A stretch of DNA of 64,000 bases from contig JADZAS010000014.1 of NCBI GenBank assembly GCA_020852515.1, positions 62,001 through 126,000 on the forward strand, read 5' to 3'. This stretch comes from Phycisphaerales bacterium (GTDB lineage: Bacteria > Planctomycetota > Phycisphaerae > Phycisphaerales > UBA5793). The notes beneath the pieces are model-generated. The model was not told where the DNA came from. It did no database searches and saw only the letters and a program-made list of their open reading frames with translations. Positions 8,366 to 17,800 of this stretch are shown piece by piece (position 1 is the stretch's first letter; every line of letters starts with the position of its first letter). Both the position numbers and the translations under genes were made by a program.

Positions 8366-8842
8366 ATGAAGGCAACACACTCTCCGCTCAAGTGGCTCGC
8401 CGGCCTCGCGGTTGTTGCAGTTTGCGCAAGCATCGTCTGGGCGATCTTCGCGATCACCGGCGCGGTGCAAACGGGCGTCGAAACCGCCACCAAAGCGCTG
8501 GGCCAGCCAGGCGCGCCTGAACCCGGGCCGCAGGAGTCTGCCGCGATCACGCTGACTGCCGAAGGCGTGCCCCTCACAATCAAGCAGCGCGCCAGCGCCT
8601 GGCTGCCCGGCGGCAAGTTCCGTCTGCACCTCGATGACATCACCAGTAATCAGGTGCTCGTCAGCATCACCGACGGCGGCGAGCGCGTCGTCATGGGCCC
8701 GGTCTCGGTCAAGGCCGGTCAAACGATCACGCTGGAGAACGTACAGCCGGCGATGCTGCTCGAAGTGCTCCGGCTGGAGAACCTGCTGACGGGTGAAGAC
8801 TTCGGCGAGTTCATCATCAAACCGGCCGACGAGCGACAGTGA
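8366..8842 (+). CDS. Hypothetical membrane-anchored protein
   Basis: A 158-residue protein with one N-terminal membrane segment (WLAGLAVVAVCASIVWAIFAI, about residues 10-30) and a soluble domain rich in beta strands (FRLHLDDITSNQVLVSITDGGERVVMG). There is no cleavage motif or lipobox, so it is probably an uncleaved signal anchor with the domain outside the cytoplasm. AGAGAGG precedes the ATG. I do not recognise the family. Confidence 0.6.
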   Translation: MKATHSPLKWLAGLAVVAVCASIVWAIFAITGAVQTGVETATKALGQPGAPEPGPQESAAITLTAEGVPLTIKQRASAWLPGGKFRLHLDDITSNQVLVSITDGGERVVMGPVSVKAGQTITLENVQPAMLLEVLRLENLLTGEDFGEFIIKPADERQ

Positions 8843-8923
8843 CTCGCCGCCGGACTTCTCCCAGCGCTCTCCGCGCCCCGGCGTTGAGTACTTCTTGCGA
8901 ACAGCCAGCCGTCCGCCGCGCGG

Positions 8924-10210
8924 CTATGGAAGTTCAACGCAGAACACCTTCTTCTCCGGATCGACCGGCGACTCGACGTAGCGAACAGGCAGGCGCTGTT
9001 CCTCTGTCCAGCCGACGGTGTCGCCTTCCGGAACCGCCTCACCGCGCGTCACGACGTAGGAGAGAAGGTCGTACATGAAAGGCAGCGCCTCGCCCGCCGG
9101 AGTCTCGCCGGAGATGAGCAGCAGATTCGGCAATCCGAATTGCTCCATCCCGGTGCTGAGCAGACTGAGCCGACCGTCTTCCTGTCGCGCCACGCTTACT
9201 CCGGACCAGATCAGCATGCGCATGTCGTGATCGGCGGCGACCGATGTAAAGAACTCAGAATCATGCGTCGCTCCGGCGCTGCCCCAGTAGACTCCCACCG
9301 CCGGGGACGCCTTCGTTACGGCGGCGAGAACCGAAGTAAACCGCGCGACGCGCTCGGCGGGGCTCGTCCTCCCAGAAGCGTAGAGCATGACGACGAGATG
9401 CGCGTTGTATGGCGGTGGCTCCCAGCCTTTGCCGATCGCCGAAAGACTGAACATCGCATACTGTTCCGCTTCGCCGCCGGGTATGGCCATCGGCATCACC
9501 ACGACCATGCCTTCCTCGCCGGTGCCGAGTTTCAGCGACAGGCCGCGATCCTCCGGGTCATCCGCCGACGCGTCCCCCTCCACCTGGATCGTCTCATCGG
9601 GCGCTGCAAATTCGCGAAACGCCTGCGCCACCGCCTCTCCTTCGGGCAGCTGCGCCTTGGAGAGCAGGATGAACGCGAGATGGATGGGCGAATCGTCTGC
9701 CTCTGCAGGCGCTGCTTCAGCCTCGGCCGGCTGGTTTGCGCGCAACGCGTTGTACCGGCCGGCAAACTCCGTCGCCGCCTTCTGCCAAGCGGTGTTCTCG
9801 ATGACATCCGAGGTGCCGGGCAAGACCCAGTCGCGATCCCGATCATACTCGACGTCGGCCGGCACGCCGGGAAGCACAATCATGTCTTCAGCCACGGCGA
9901 GGTAGCCGGCCGCGTCGTGCTCGACCTGACGCTCGACACTGGCGCCCTTGAGCAGTCGCACGGCTCCGTCGTAGTCGCCCGCAGACACGAGCCGCTCGAC
10001 ATCCGCGCGAAAGCTCTCGGGCGAGTGAGCCACCGGCTCAGCAATCTCGGGCGCGGCCTGCCGCGCCGGCTCGACAGAAGTCGGCGCCGGCTCGCCGCGA
10101 CCGCAACTGACCATACCGACCAGCACGAAGATCAGGGCAGAGCACGCGACGGACTGGGCCGCGATCAAACGCAGGCGTGCACACGCAGGGGTCAGGCAAA
10201 TCCACGGCAT
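8924..10210 (-). CDS. DUF4261-like lipoprotein
   Basis: A 428-residue protein. The N-terminal hydrophobic segment ends in MVSCG (Cys near residue 36), a plausible lipobox, and is followed by a Pro/Ala/Glu-rich linker. The C-terminal half carries a DUF4261-like pattern: HLAFILLSKAQLPEGE, AVGVYWGSAGATHDSEFF and MEQFGLPNLLLISG. DUF4261 has no assigned function and is usually cytosolic, so a lipoprotein version is slightly unusual. No other gene shares its transcript. Confidence 0.65.
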   Translation of the reverse strand: MPWICLTPACARLRLIAAQSVACSALIFVLVGMVSCGRGEPAPTSVEPARQAAPEIAEPVAHSPESFRADVERLVSAGDYDGAVRLLKGASVERQVEHDAAGYLAVAEDMIVLPGVPADVEYDRDRDWVLPGTSDVIENTAWQKAATEFAGRYNALRANQPAEAEAAPAEADDSPIHLAFILLSKAQLPEGEAVAQAFREFAAPDETIQVEGDASADDPEDRGLSLKLGTGEEGMVVVMPMAIPGGEAEQYAMFSLSAIGKGWEPPPYNAHLVVMLYASGRTSPAERVARFTSVLAAVTKASPAVGVYWGSAGATHDSEFFTSVAADHDMRMLIWSGVSVARQEDGRLSLLSTGMEQFGLPNLLLISGETPAGEALPFMYDLLSYVVTRGEAVPEGDTVGWTEEQRLPVRYVESPVDPEKKVFCVELP

Positions 10211-10466
10211 CTGGCGACCTCCGGATTCTCACATCTATTCATAGGCCGCACGTTCCGCCGCGACAGCGCGTGGAGCGCGCTTCAAGCGAATCGAAGCGAC
10301 CGATCGGTTACCGGTCCACCTGCCCCACGACGATGTCGATCGAGCCGATGATCTCCGTCGAGGCGAATCGGCTCAGGCGGCCTCGCCATCCACACATATC
10401 ACATTCCGCGAAACTCACCCTGTTCGCGTCGCGCGCTGGTGGTATTCACTCTCGTCACCCCGCACC

Positions 10467-10976
10467 TTACGCGCTTTGGGCGATTCCAGCGGCGCGGCGC
10501 CACTGCTTGAGTTGCCGCAAGTGGTCCGGCGGGTGCGCCACCAGCAGCATGATGGCGATATGCCCGATGGTCGGCGCGTGCGGTTGAAACCTCTGCGGCG
10601 CGCGTCTCGGAAAGTAGTCCTGATGCTTCTCGGCGACGACCGCGGCAAGTCGCGCATTGCGCTCTCTGAACTGGTCAAGCAGTTCGCGCTTCGTCGCATA
10701 GGCAGCGAGGTCGGGCACGGGCGTGGTGCCATACCCGAACCGCTCCATCTCGGCCTCGGCCGTCGGCACACTCGGGTCATCAAGCATCGACAGCAACATT
10801 CCTGCGTACGCGTTGAGATGCGACAGCGTCCACGCCGGGTGGTTCACAATGGCGCCCGGCTGCTCGGTCATGCGGGATTCCGGCACGTCTTCGACGGCTT
10901 CGATGAGCAAGCCACTGATCATCGCGTGGATGTCCAGGATCGCACCGATCGTGTCGTAGGAGTCGTGGAGGTTCAT
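10467..10976 (-). CDS. DinB-like / DUF664-type protein
   Basis: A 169-residue protein from the ATG at 10976 (MNLHDSYDTIG). The frame stays open upstream, but that part has no family likeness. The four-helix DinB pattern is visible: HAMISGLLIEAVEDVPE, then the metal-ligand-like HPAWTLSHLNAYAGMLL, and the C-terminal PTIGHIAIMLLVAHPPDHLRQLKQWR with the second His cluster (HIAIM...HPPDH). DinB-like proteins include bacillithiol- or mycothiol-dependent transferases; no specific activity is assigned. Confidence 0.8.
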   Translation of the reverse strand: MNLHDSYDTIGAILDIHAMISGLLIEAVEDVPESRMTEQPGAIVNHPAWTLSHLNAYAGMLLSMLDDPSVPTAEAEMERFGYGTTPVPDLAAYATKRELLDQFRERNARLAAVVAEKHQDYFPRRAPQRFQPHAPTIGHIAIMLLVAHPPDHLRQLKQWRRAAGIAQSA

Positions 10977-11075
10977 GCGAGGAATGCTACACGATGGACG
11001 CGTCGGGCTCGTCATCGCCGGGCGGCACGGTCGCCACGCCCAGAGCACGCGCCAAGAGCGGGAGCTCAGGCTCTC

Positions 11076-11117
11076 AAAAAAACGCAAGCCGTGCAAGTCC
11101 TTGACCTGCGCGGCTTG
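11076..11117 (-). terminator. Intrinsic terminator-like hairpin
   Basis: On the minus strand the stem runs CAAGCCG-C-GCAGGTC, loop AAG, GACTTGC-A-CGGCTTG (7 bp, one C/A mismatch, 7 bp including one G-T pair). CG and then seven T follow (11076-11082). This is a textbook Rho-independent shape, but no recognisable gene lies upstream of it on that strand within 400 bases, so it may be a relic or end an unseen transcript. Confidence 0.6.
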
Positions 11118-11498
11118 AGGCGTGAATCGGGGTGACAGTACGCCAATAGAACTTTTCGTGCAGGGAATCCGCTCCTGGGGGACGGAAACGCGGGTTCTGC
11201 TGGCCGTGAAACCGTGAAATGCGGTCACAGGCGGTTGGTTCCACCCGTCGAGCAGATCCCGATAAGGACACGCAACAGAAGCCTGAAGGGGATTACCACG
11301 CGATCGGCGTCGCAGCCATCGGCGCCCCCGTCTCGTGTGTCGCTGGAGTGAACCAGAGGGAGCAGGGCAAACCTGCCGTGTACCTTTCGGCGGCGAACTG
11401 CGAGAGTTTTACGGACGCGGTGCGGGCAGGCGACGTGTCGGACGGGTTCGCAGGCGGGGCCGTGTGAGTCACCCGTTGGGCGCACCGGCCTCTGGGGG
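11118..11498. other. Unassigned stretch before the efflux operon
   Basis: About 380 bases without a recognisable gene. A plus-strand frame (11219-11467) and two overlapping minus-strand frames exist, but none has a clear ribosome site or a known domain. Together with the orphan terminator at 11076-11117 it may be the remains of a lost minus-strand gene. Confidence 0.35.
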
Positions 11499-11526
11499 TT
11501 GACATGGTAGTTGCCCGCCATACCAT
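11499..11526 (+). promoter_or_regulatory. Promoter with palindromic MarR operator
   Basis: TTGACA (11499-11504) is followed by a 16-base spacer and TACCAT (11521-11526). The spacer edge holds ATGGTA (11504-11509), which is an exact inverted repeat of TACCAT (11521-11526), centred between the hexamers. A palindrome covering both hexamers, 32 bases before a marR-family gene, is the expected geometry for autorepression. Seen in sequence; control by the adjacent MarR is inferred. Confidence 0.65.
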
Positions 11527-11558
11527 TTGGCCCCAAACCGATCGAGGAACGCGCTCGC

Positions 11559-12095
11559 GTGAGTCACCTTCCCCCGTACATCCCCGACTATCAGCGCCTG
11601 CGGGAACTCGCCGAGCGCGTTCCGGGTCTGGACCCTGACGATGTCACCGCTGCGGCGCTGCTCCGGGCCGTGGCGGCAGAGCTGTCAGCACAGCTCCAAC
11701 TGAGCCTGGATCGGTTCGGGATCAGCGAAGGGCGGCTGCGGGTGCTGGGCTACCTCCTTTACCTCGGCGGTCCCGCCACGCACTCTCAGCTCGCGGAGGC
11801 CGCCATGGTGACCAAGGGGACCGTCACGGGGCTCGTGGACGGACTGGAGCGTGACAGGCTGGTGCGTCGCTTCGCGAGCAAGGAGGACCGCCGCGTGTCG
11901 CTCATCGACCTGACGCCGGCCGGGCGGCGCTTGCTCGATGAAATCCTTCCTGCGCACCTGAGCCGGCTCTCGGAGTTGATGCGGGGCGTCTGCCCGGCCG
12001 AGCGGAGGACACTGCGTGGACTGCTTGAGAAGGTCCGCTCCGGCCTCGACGGGCCGCGGGGCGCCGCCGGCACGGCATCGCGGGAGAGCACATGA
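11559..12095 (+). CDS. MarR family transcriptional regulator
   Basis: A 178-residue winged-helix protein. The DNA-binding part reads GYLLYLGGPATHSQLAEAAMVTKGTVTGLVDGLERDRLVRR, followed by the wing RRVSLIDLTPAGRRLL. The GTG at 11559 is chosen because GAGGAA lies 9 bases upstream; the longer frame starting with TTG at 11511 would begin inside the promoter. Its stop overlaps the start of the outer-membrane factor gene (ATGA), making it the first gene of a four-gene efflux operon. It is probably a repressor released by a small ligand that the pump exports. Confidence 0.9.
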   Translation: MSHLPPYIPDYQRLRELAERVPGLDPDDVTAAALLRAVAAELSAQLQLSLDRFGISEGRLRVLGYLLYLGGPATHSQLAEAAMVTKGTVTGLVDGLERDRLVRRFASKEDRRVSLIDLTPAGRRLLDEILPAHLSRLSELMRGVCPAERRTLRGLLEKVRSGLDGPRGAAGTASREST

Positions 12096-13609
12096 GCCGC
12101 AAGTCTGCTTCACGAACTCTTCTGGTGACGACGGTGCCGCTCACCGCGCTTCTGGCCGGTTGCCTTTCCGTGCCGCCGCCCCCCGATGACCTCGCAGCGC
12201 GCCACGTCGGCACGCCCGGCCAGTTCTCGGAGCTCTCCGCGAATGCGACGCCGATGGAGGTCGGGGCGGGGTGGCTGTCGGAGCTCGGGGACACGACGCT
12301 CGAAGCCCTCGTTCGCGAGGCGTGGGACCGGAATCCGGACCTGTACGTGACGGCGTCCAGATTCGAGGAGGCGGCGGCCCGGCTGCGGATCGCGGCCTCG
12401 TTCCTCTACCCACAGGCCGCCGGCGTCGGCGAGGCGCGGCACACGGACTTTGACGGCTCAACGGACGAGGACCAGTACTTCGCCGCCCTCCAGGTTTCCT
12501 GGGAGGCGGACCTCTGGGGCCGGCTCAGGGCGGACAGGTCGGCGGCGGCTCGGGTGGCCGAGTCCGCGGGGCTCGACTTCATCCAGGCGCGGCATTCCCT
12601 CGCGGCCGCGGTTGCGCAGGCCTATTTCGCCGTGATCGTCGCCCAGCAGCAGCTCGCGATCGACAATCAGCTCCTGGAGGCCGAGCGGTTCACGGCCGTC
12701 ACGACCCGGCAGCGCGTCGAAGCCGGGCTGCTCACCAGCCTCGACCTGAACCTGGCCGAGTCCAGCGTGCGCCTCGCGGAGGCCGCCGTTCAGGACGACC
12801 TGTCCGCCCTGCGAGAGGCCCGTCGGGCGCTGGAGCTCCTGCTGGGCCGCTACCCCTCGGCCGAGCTCGATGCCGCCCCCGAAGCCCTGCCGCGATTCTC
12901 CTCCGCTCCGGTCGCCGTGAGCGTGCCCGCCGAGCTGCTCGAACGCCGACCGGACGTGCGGAGCGTCGAGCGGCTGGTGGATGCGGCGTACTTCGACGTC
13001 CGCTCGGCGCGGGCCGCCCGGCTCCCGCGGCTGATCCTCACGGCCGATGCCAGGACGCTGATCGATCCGTCGGACTTCATCACCTCGGTCGCGGCGGAAA
13101 TCCTCGCGCCGCTCTTTCAAGGCGGGCGGCTCCAGGCCCAGGAAGCGGCGGCCAACGCGCGCCAGCGTCAGGCGCTCGGCCAATTCGCCTCCGTCGCGCT
13201 CCGCGCATTCAGCGAAGTCGAGTCGGCCCTCTCTAACGCGCGCTTCCTCGGCGAGCGAGAGAGGAGCCTCGCGGATGCGAGCGCGCGGCTCCAGGAAGCG
13301 AGCGAGGCGGCGATCAACCGCTACGAGCAGGGTCTCATGAGCATTCTCGACCTCCAGCAGATCCGCCGGCGGGACTACGACACCCGGTCGCTCCTCCTTG
13401 GGGTGCGGTTCGAGCGGTTGCGCCAGCGCCTGAACTTGTATCTGGCCCTGGGCGGCCCTCCCCTCGTGGACGGCAAGGCGCCGCCGCCTGTTCCCCTGAA
13501 TGGCCAGTTCGCCGACCCCAACGATGCGCCCGTGAGCGGCGAGCTCCACGTGGGCATGCCCCGCGAGCCGAAGCCCGATCCAGTCCGGAGAAGCGACAAT
13601 GGCGGATGA
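12092..13609 (+). CDS. RND efflux outer-membrane factor, NodT/OprM-type lipoprotein
   Basis: A 505-residue TolC-like channel protein. The signal peptide ends in the lipobox LLAGC (Cys24), typical of the NodT subfamily. Two OEP repeats follow; QVSWEADLWGRLRADRSAAARV is the hallmark of repeat one, and ELLERRPDVRSVERLVDAA opens the second. A Pro-rich tail (GKAPPPVPL...) extends past the usual end. It would form the trimeric outer-membrane duct of the pump encoded downstream. It overlaps marR by 4 bases and the adaptor gene by 11 bases. Confidence 0.93.
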   Translation: MSRKSASRTLLVTTVPLTALLAGCLSVPPPPDDLAARHVGTPGQFSELSANATPMEVGAGWLSELGDTTLEALVREAWDRNPDLYVTASRFEEAAARLRIAASFLYPQAAGVGEARHTDFDGSTDEDQYFAALQVSWEADLWGRLRADRSAAARVAESAGLDFIQARHSLAAAVAQAYFAVIVAQQQLAIDNQLLEAERFTAVTTRQRVEAGLLTSLDLNLAESSVRLAEAAVQDDLSALREARRALELLLGRYPSAELDAAPEALPRFSSAPVAVSVPAELLERRPDVRSVERLVDAAYFDVRSARAARLPRLILTADARTLIDPSDFITSVAAEILAPLFQGGRLQAQEAAANARQRQALGQFASVALRAFSEVESALSNARFLGERERSLADASARLQEASEAAINRYEQGLMSILDLQQIRRRDYDTRSLLLGVRFERLRQRLNLYLALGGPPLVDGKAPPPVPLNGQFADPNDAPVSGELHVGMPREPKPDPVRRSDNGG

Positions 13610-14861
13610 GACCCAACCCTCCGAAGATCTTCGACCCCCGGCCGAGGAGGCCGATGCGAAAGAGACGCTCTTGCTGCGGCACATCCTCTGGCGCGGACTC
13701 GTCATAGTCGTGCTGCTTGGCGTGCTCGCGTTCGCTGCTTTCTACCTGACACGCGGCGGACACGGGCCTGCGCCGCGCGGCGCACCACCACCGTCGGGCC
13801 CTCTGGCCGTGAACATCCTCACGGTCGAGCCCAAAGATGTGCCGATCACCGCGGAGTTCCTCGGTCAGACGGAAGCGTCGCAGACCGTGCCGATCCGCGC
13901 CCGGGTCAGCGGAGTCCTGATCGAGCGAGGATTCGAGGAGGGCCAGATCGTTACCGAGGGGCAGGTGCTGTTCCGGATCGACCGCGAACCGTTCGAGATT
14001 GCACTGAGGCGGGCCGAGGCTGGTCTCCAATCGGCACAGGCCGTGCTCACTCGCGCCGAGCGGCAGGTCCGTCGGTTTCAGGAGCTGGCTGCGCAGCAGG
14101 ACGCTGCGGCCAATGAGCTCGAGCAAGCGCAAGAGTCGCTCGGGGTTGCAGAGGCCCAGGTTGCGACTCAGCGGGCTCTGATCGAGCAAGCGAAGCTTGA
14201 CCTGGGTTACACGACGGTCGAGTCTCCGATCACGGGCGTCATCGGCATGCGCCAACAGGATGTCGGCAGCTTTGTCGGGCCGGCGCCGGAGGCCGAGCCG
14301 CTGCTTGCGACGGTTCGCAAGGTTGACCCGCTCTACGTGCGGTTCAGCGTGAGCGAGCGCGACCTCCTGCGCTGGCAGCGGATGACCGAACAGGGGATGG
14401 TGAACGACGTTGGCATCGAAGACCTCACGGTGACCGTGGTGCTGCCAGACGGGCGGGAGTTCCCGCATCCGGGCCGCATCGACTTCGTAGACGTGGCCGT
14501 GGACCCCTCGACAGGCACCGCGGTCATCAGGTCCACCGTGCCGAATCCGGACCGCACCCTGCTTCCCGGCCAGTTCGTGCAGGTGCGGATCGGCGGGGCG
14601 TCGCGGCTGGGCGCCATCGCCGTACCGCAGTCGGCGGTGCTGCAGACGCCCAACGGGGCGGCGGTGTACGTCGTGGACGGAGGCGTCGCCCAGCTGCGGC
14701 CCGTGACGCCGGGCGGTTGGTCAAACGGCCAATGGATCGTTGAATCGGGCCTCCGGAGTGGTGAGCGCGTGATTACCGATCACCTCGTACAGATTCGGCC
14801 GGGCATGCCCGTGGAAGCCGCCGCCCCGGCCGCGGCACCACAGCCCGAGTCACCGCATTAG
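13599..14861 (+). CDS. RND efflux periplasmic adaptor (membrane fusion protein)
   Basis: A 420-residue AcrA/MexA-like adaptor. There is an N-terminal cytoplasmic stretch, one TM anchor (LVIVVLLGVLAFAAFYLT, about residues 35-52), a lipoyl half (GQTEASQTVPIRARVSGVL), a coiled-coil hairpin (about 125-185), the second lipoyl half (LGYTTVESPITGVIG), then beta-barrel and membrane-proximal domains. Unlike AcrA it has no lipobox and is anchored by the TM helix. It is the middle component of the tripartite pump, joining the channel at 12092 and the transporter at 14870. Confidence 0.93.
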   Translation: MADETQPSEDLRPPAEEADAKETLLLRHILWRGLVIVVLLGVLAFAAFYLTRGGHGPAPRGAPPPSGPLAVNILTVEPKDVPITAEFLGQTEASQTVPIRARVSGVLIERGFEEGQIVTEGQVLFRIDREPFEIALRRAEAGLQSAQAVLTRAERQVRRFQELAAQQDAAANELEQAQESLGVAEAQVATQRALIEQAKLDLGYTTVESPITGVIGMRQQDVGSFVGPAPEAEPLLATVRKVDPLYVRFSVSERDLLRWQRMTEQGMVNDVGIEDLTVTVVLPDGREFPHPGRIDFVDVAVDPSTGTAVIRSTVPNPDRTLLPGQFVQVRIGGASRLGAIAVPQSAVLQTPNGAAVYVVDGGVAQLRPVTPGGWSNGQWIVESGLRSGERVITDHLVQIRPGMPVEAAAPAAAPQPESPH

Positions 14862-14869
14862 GAGCCGCG

Positions 14870-17800
14870 ATGTTCTCCCGATTCTTCATTCATCGCCCGA
14901 TCTTCGCGACTGTGCTGTCGCTGCTCATCCTCATCGCGGGCGGCGTGGCGCTGGTGATACTCCCGATCGCGCGCTACCCGGAGATTACGCCGCCGACGAT
15001 TCAGATCAGTGCGACGTACCCCGGCGCAGACGCGGCGACGGCGGCGACGGCCGTCGCGGCGCCGATTGAGCAGCAGCTCTCGGGCATCGAGAACCTGATC
15101 TACTTCAGCTCCACCAGCACCAACAACGGGTCCGTCACGATCACCGCCACCTTCGAGATCGGCACGGACCAGGACCTCGCCGCCGTCGAAGTCCAGAACC
15201 GGCTGAGCGTCGCGGAGCCGCAGCTGCCCGCGGAGGTCGTCCGCAACGGGATCACGGTGATCAAGAGCTCGACCAACATCCTCGCGGTCGCGACGCTCCA
15301 GGCGGAGGAAGGGTCCGGATACGACGACATCTACCTGAGCAACTACGCCACGATCAACCTGCTCGATTCAATCCGCCGCGCCGAGGGCGTCGGCGACGCC
15401 ACGGTCTTCGGGAGCAAAGACTACTCGATGCGGATCTGGCTCGATCCCGACAAGCTCGCGGCCAAGAACCTGAGCGTCAGCGACGTGGTCGCGGCGCTCC
15501 GCGAGCAGAATGCCAACTTCCCCGTGGGCACGATCGCCCAGCGTCCCACGGGCCGAGCGGTCGAACTGACGGTCCCCGTCCTCACGCGCGGCCAGCTCAG
15601 CGAGGTCTCGGAGTACGAGAACATCATCATCCGGGCCGAGGAGGACGGCCGGATCGTCACGCTCGAGGACGTCTCCCGCGTCGAGCTCGGCAGCCGGAGC
15701 TACGAGCTCTTCGGCCGTGCCAACGGCCGCTCCACGACGTTGATGCTGGTCTACTTGCAGACGGGCGCCAACGCCCTGGAGACCATGGACAATGTCCGGC
15801 GGGTGCTGGAGGAGGCGTCGGTGAGCTTTCCCCAGGGCGTGCGCCACACGATCCCGTTCGACAGCACGACCTTCATCAGCGCCTCGGTCGAAGAGGTGGT
15901 CCACACGCTCTTGGAGGCCGTCCTGCTGGTCCTGCTCGTGGTCTTCCTGTTCCTGCAGAGCTGGCGGGCGACGCTGATCCCCCTGCTCGCGGTGCCCGTC
16001 GCGATCGTGGGCACGTTCGGCGGGATGCTCCTGCTGGGGTTCACGATCAACACGCTGACCCTCTTCGGCCTGGTGCTCGCCATCGGCATCGTGGTGGATG
16101 ACGCGATCGTCGTCGTCGAGAACGTCGAGCGGATCATGGATGAGGAAGGGCTGAGCGCCCGCGAGGCCACGATCAAGGCGATGGACCAGATCAGCGGCGC
16201 GTTGATCGCCATCGTGCTGGTGCTCTCGGCGGTGTTCGTGCCCGTGGCCTTCCTGGGCGGCCTGACCGGGCAGCTCTACAAGCAGTTCGCGGTGACGATC
16301 GCGACCTCGGTCGCGATCAGCGGCATGGTGGCGCTGACGCTCTCCCCGGCGCTGTGCGCCTTGCTGCTCAAACCTCACCACGACCGAAAGAAGTTCGTGC
16401 TCTTCCGCTGGTTCAACTCCCTGTTTGCGGGCGCGACCTCCTGGTACGGACGCGGCGTCGCGCTGGCCGGCCGGCACCTCGTCGTGACGCTCGCGGTCTT
16501 CGGCATCCTCGTCTTCGCGCTCTGGCGGCTCCAGGAGCGCGTCCCCGGCGGCTTCCTGCCCGATGAGGATCAGGGCTACATCCTGGCCGCCGTCATCCTG
16601 CCCGACGGGGCGTCGCTCGACCGCACCGACGCGCTCACGCGCCAGGCCGAGCAGTTCCTCATCGACCATCCGGCCGTCGAGAACGTCACCATGCTGGGCG
16701 GCCTTGACGTGGTCTCGGGACGTGTCAACGCGACCAACGCGGCGACGATGTTCGTCACGCTCAAGCCCTTCGAGGACCGCCGCGACCCCGCCCTGAGCGC
16801 GCAGTCCGTCGCGCGGGACGTGCTCATGCGGTTCGGCCGCTCGGGCGAGGGGCTGGTGCTCGCGTTCAACCCTCCCGCCATCCAGGGCCTCGGCGTCACC
16901 GCCGGATTCGAGATGCAGCTCGAGCAGCGGCAGGGCGGCACGGTCGTCGAGCTGACCCAGGCCAGCGGGGCGCTCGTGGGGGCCATGAGCCAGGACCCCT
17001 CGTTGGTGGGCATCCGTAGCAACGTCCGCGTCACGGTCCCGCAGCTCTACGTGGAGCTCAGCCGCGCCAAGACCAAGATGATGGGCGTGTCGATCTCCGA
17101 GGTGTTCGAGACCCTCCAGGCGTACTTCGGTGCGTTGTACGTCAACGACTTCTCCAAGTTCGGGCGGGTATGGCGGGTGCTGGTCCAGGCCGAGCCCGGC
17201 TTCCGCGACGATCCCTCTGACCTCAACCGAGTGTTCGTGCGGAACGCCGAAGGCTCGATGGTGCCGCTCTCGGGGGTCGTTGACGCGAGCTTCCGCGCCG
17301 GCCCCAACATTATCACCCGCTTCAACGGCTTTCCGTCGGTGCAGATCAACGGCGCGCCGGTGCCGGGCGTCAGCGGAGACGAGGCGATCCAGCGTGTGGC
17401 CTCGCTCGCCGAACGCACCCTGCCCACCGGGTACGCTTTTGAGTGGAGCGGAGAGACCTACCAAGCGATTAAGGCCGGCAACCAGGCGCCCATCGTGCTC
17501 GCGTTCGGTCTGGTCGTCGTCTTCCTGGTGCTCGCCGCACAGTACGAGCGCTGGTCGCTTCCCATCGTCGTGCTCCTGAGTGTTCCCATCGCGGTGCTCG
17601 GGGCCTACGTGGCGGTTTCGCTGCGGGGCCTCTCGGAGGACATCTACTTCCAGATCGGACTTCTGACACTGGTGGGGCTGGCGGCCAAGAACGCGATCCT
17701 GATCGTCGAGTTCTGCGTGAGTGCGGTCCGCGAGGGCAAGCGACCCATGGACGCGGCGCTGGAGGCCGCGCGCCTGCGGTTCCGGCCCATCGTCATGACC

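Noticed and set aside
11118-11145. Possible truncated tRNA 3' end (CTGTCACCCC on the minus strand) next to the terminator
   Set aside because: No TTC loop or other arms; too little to call.
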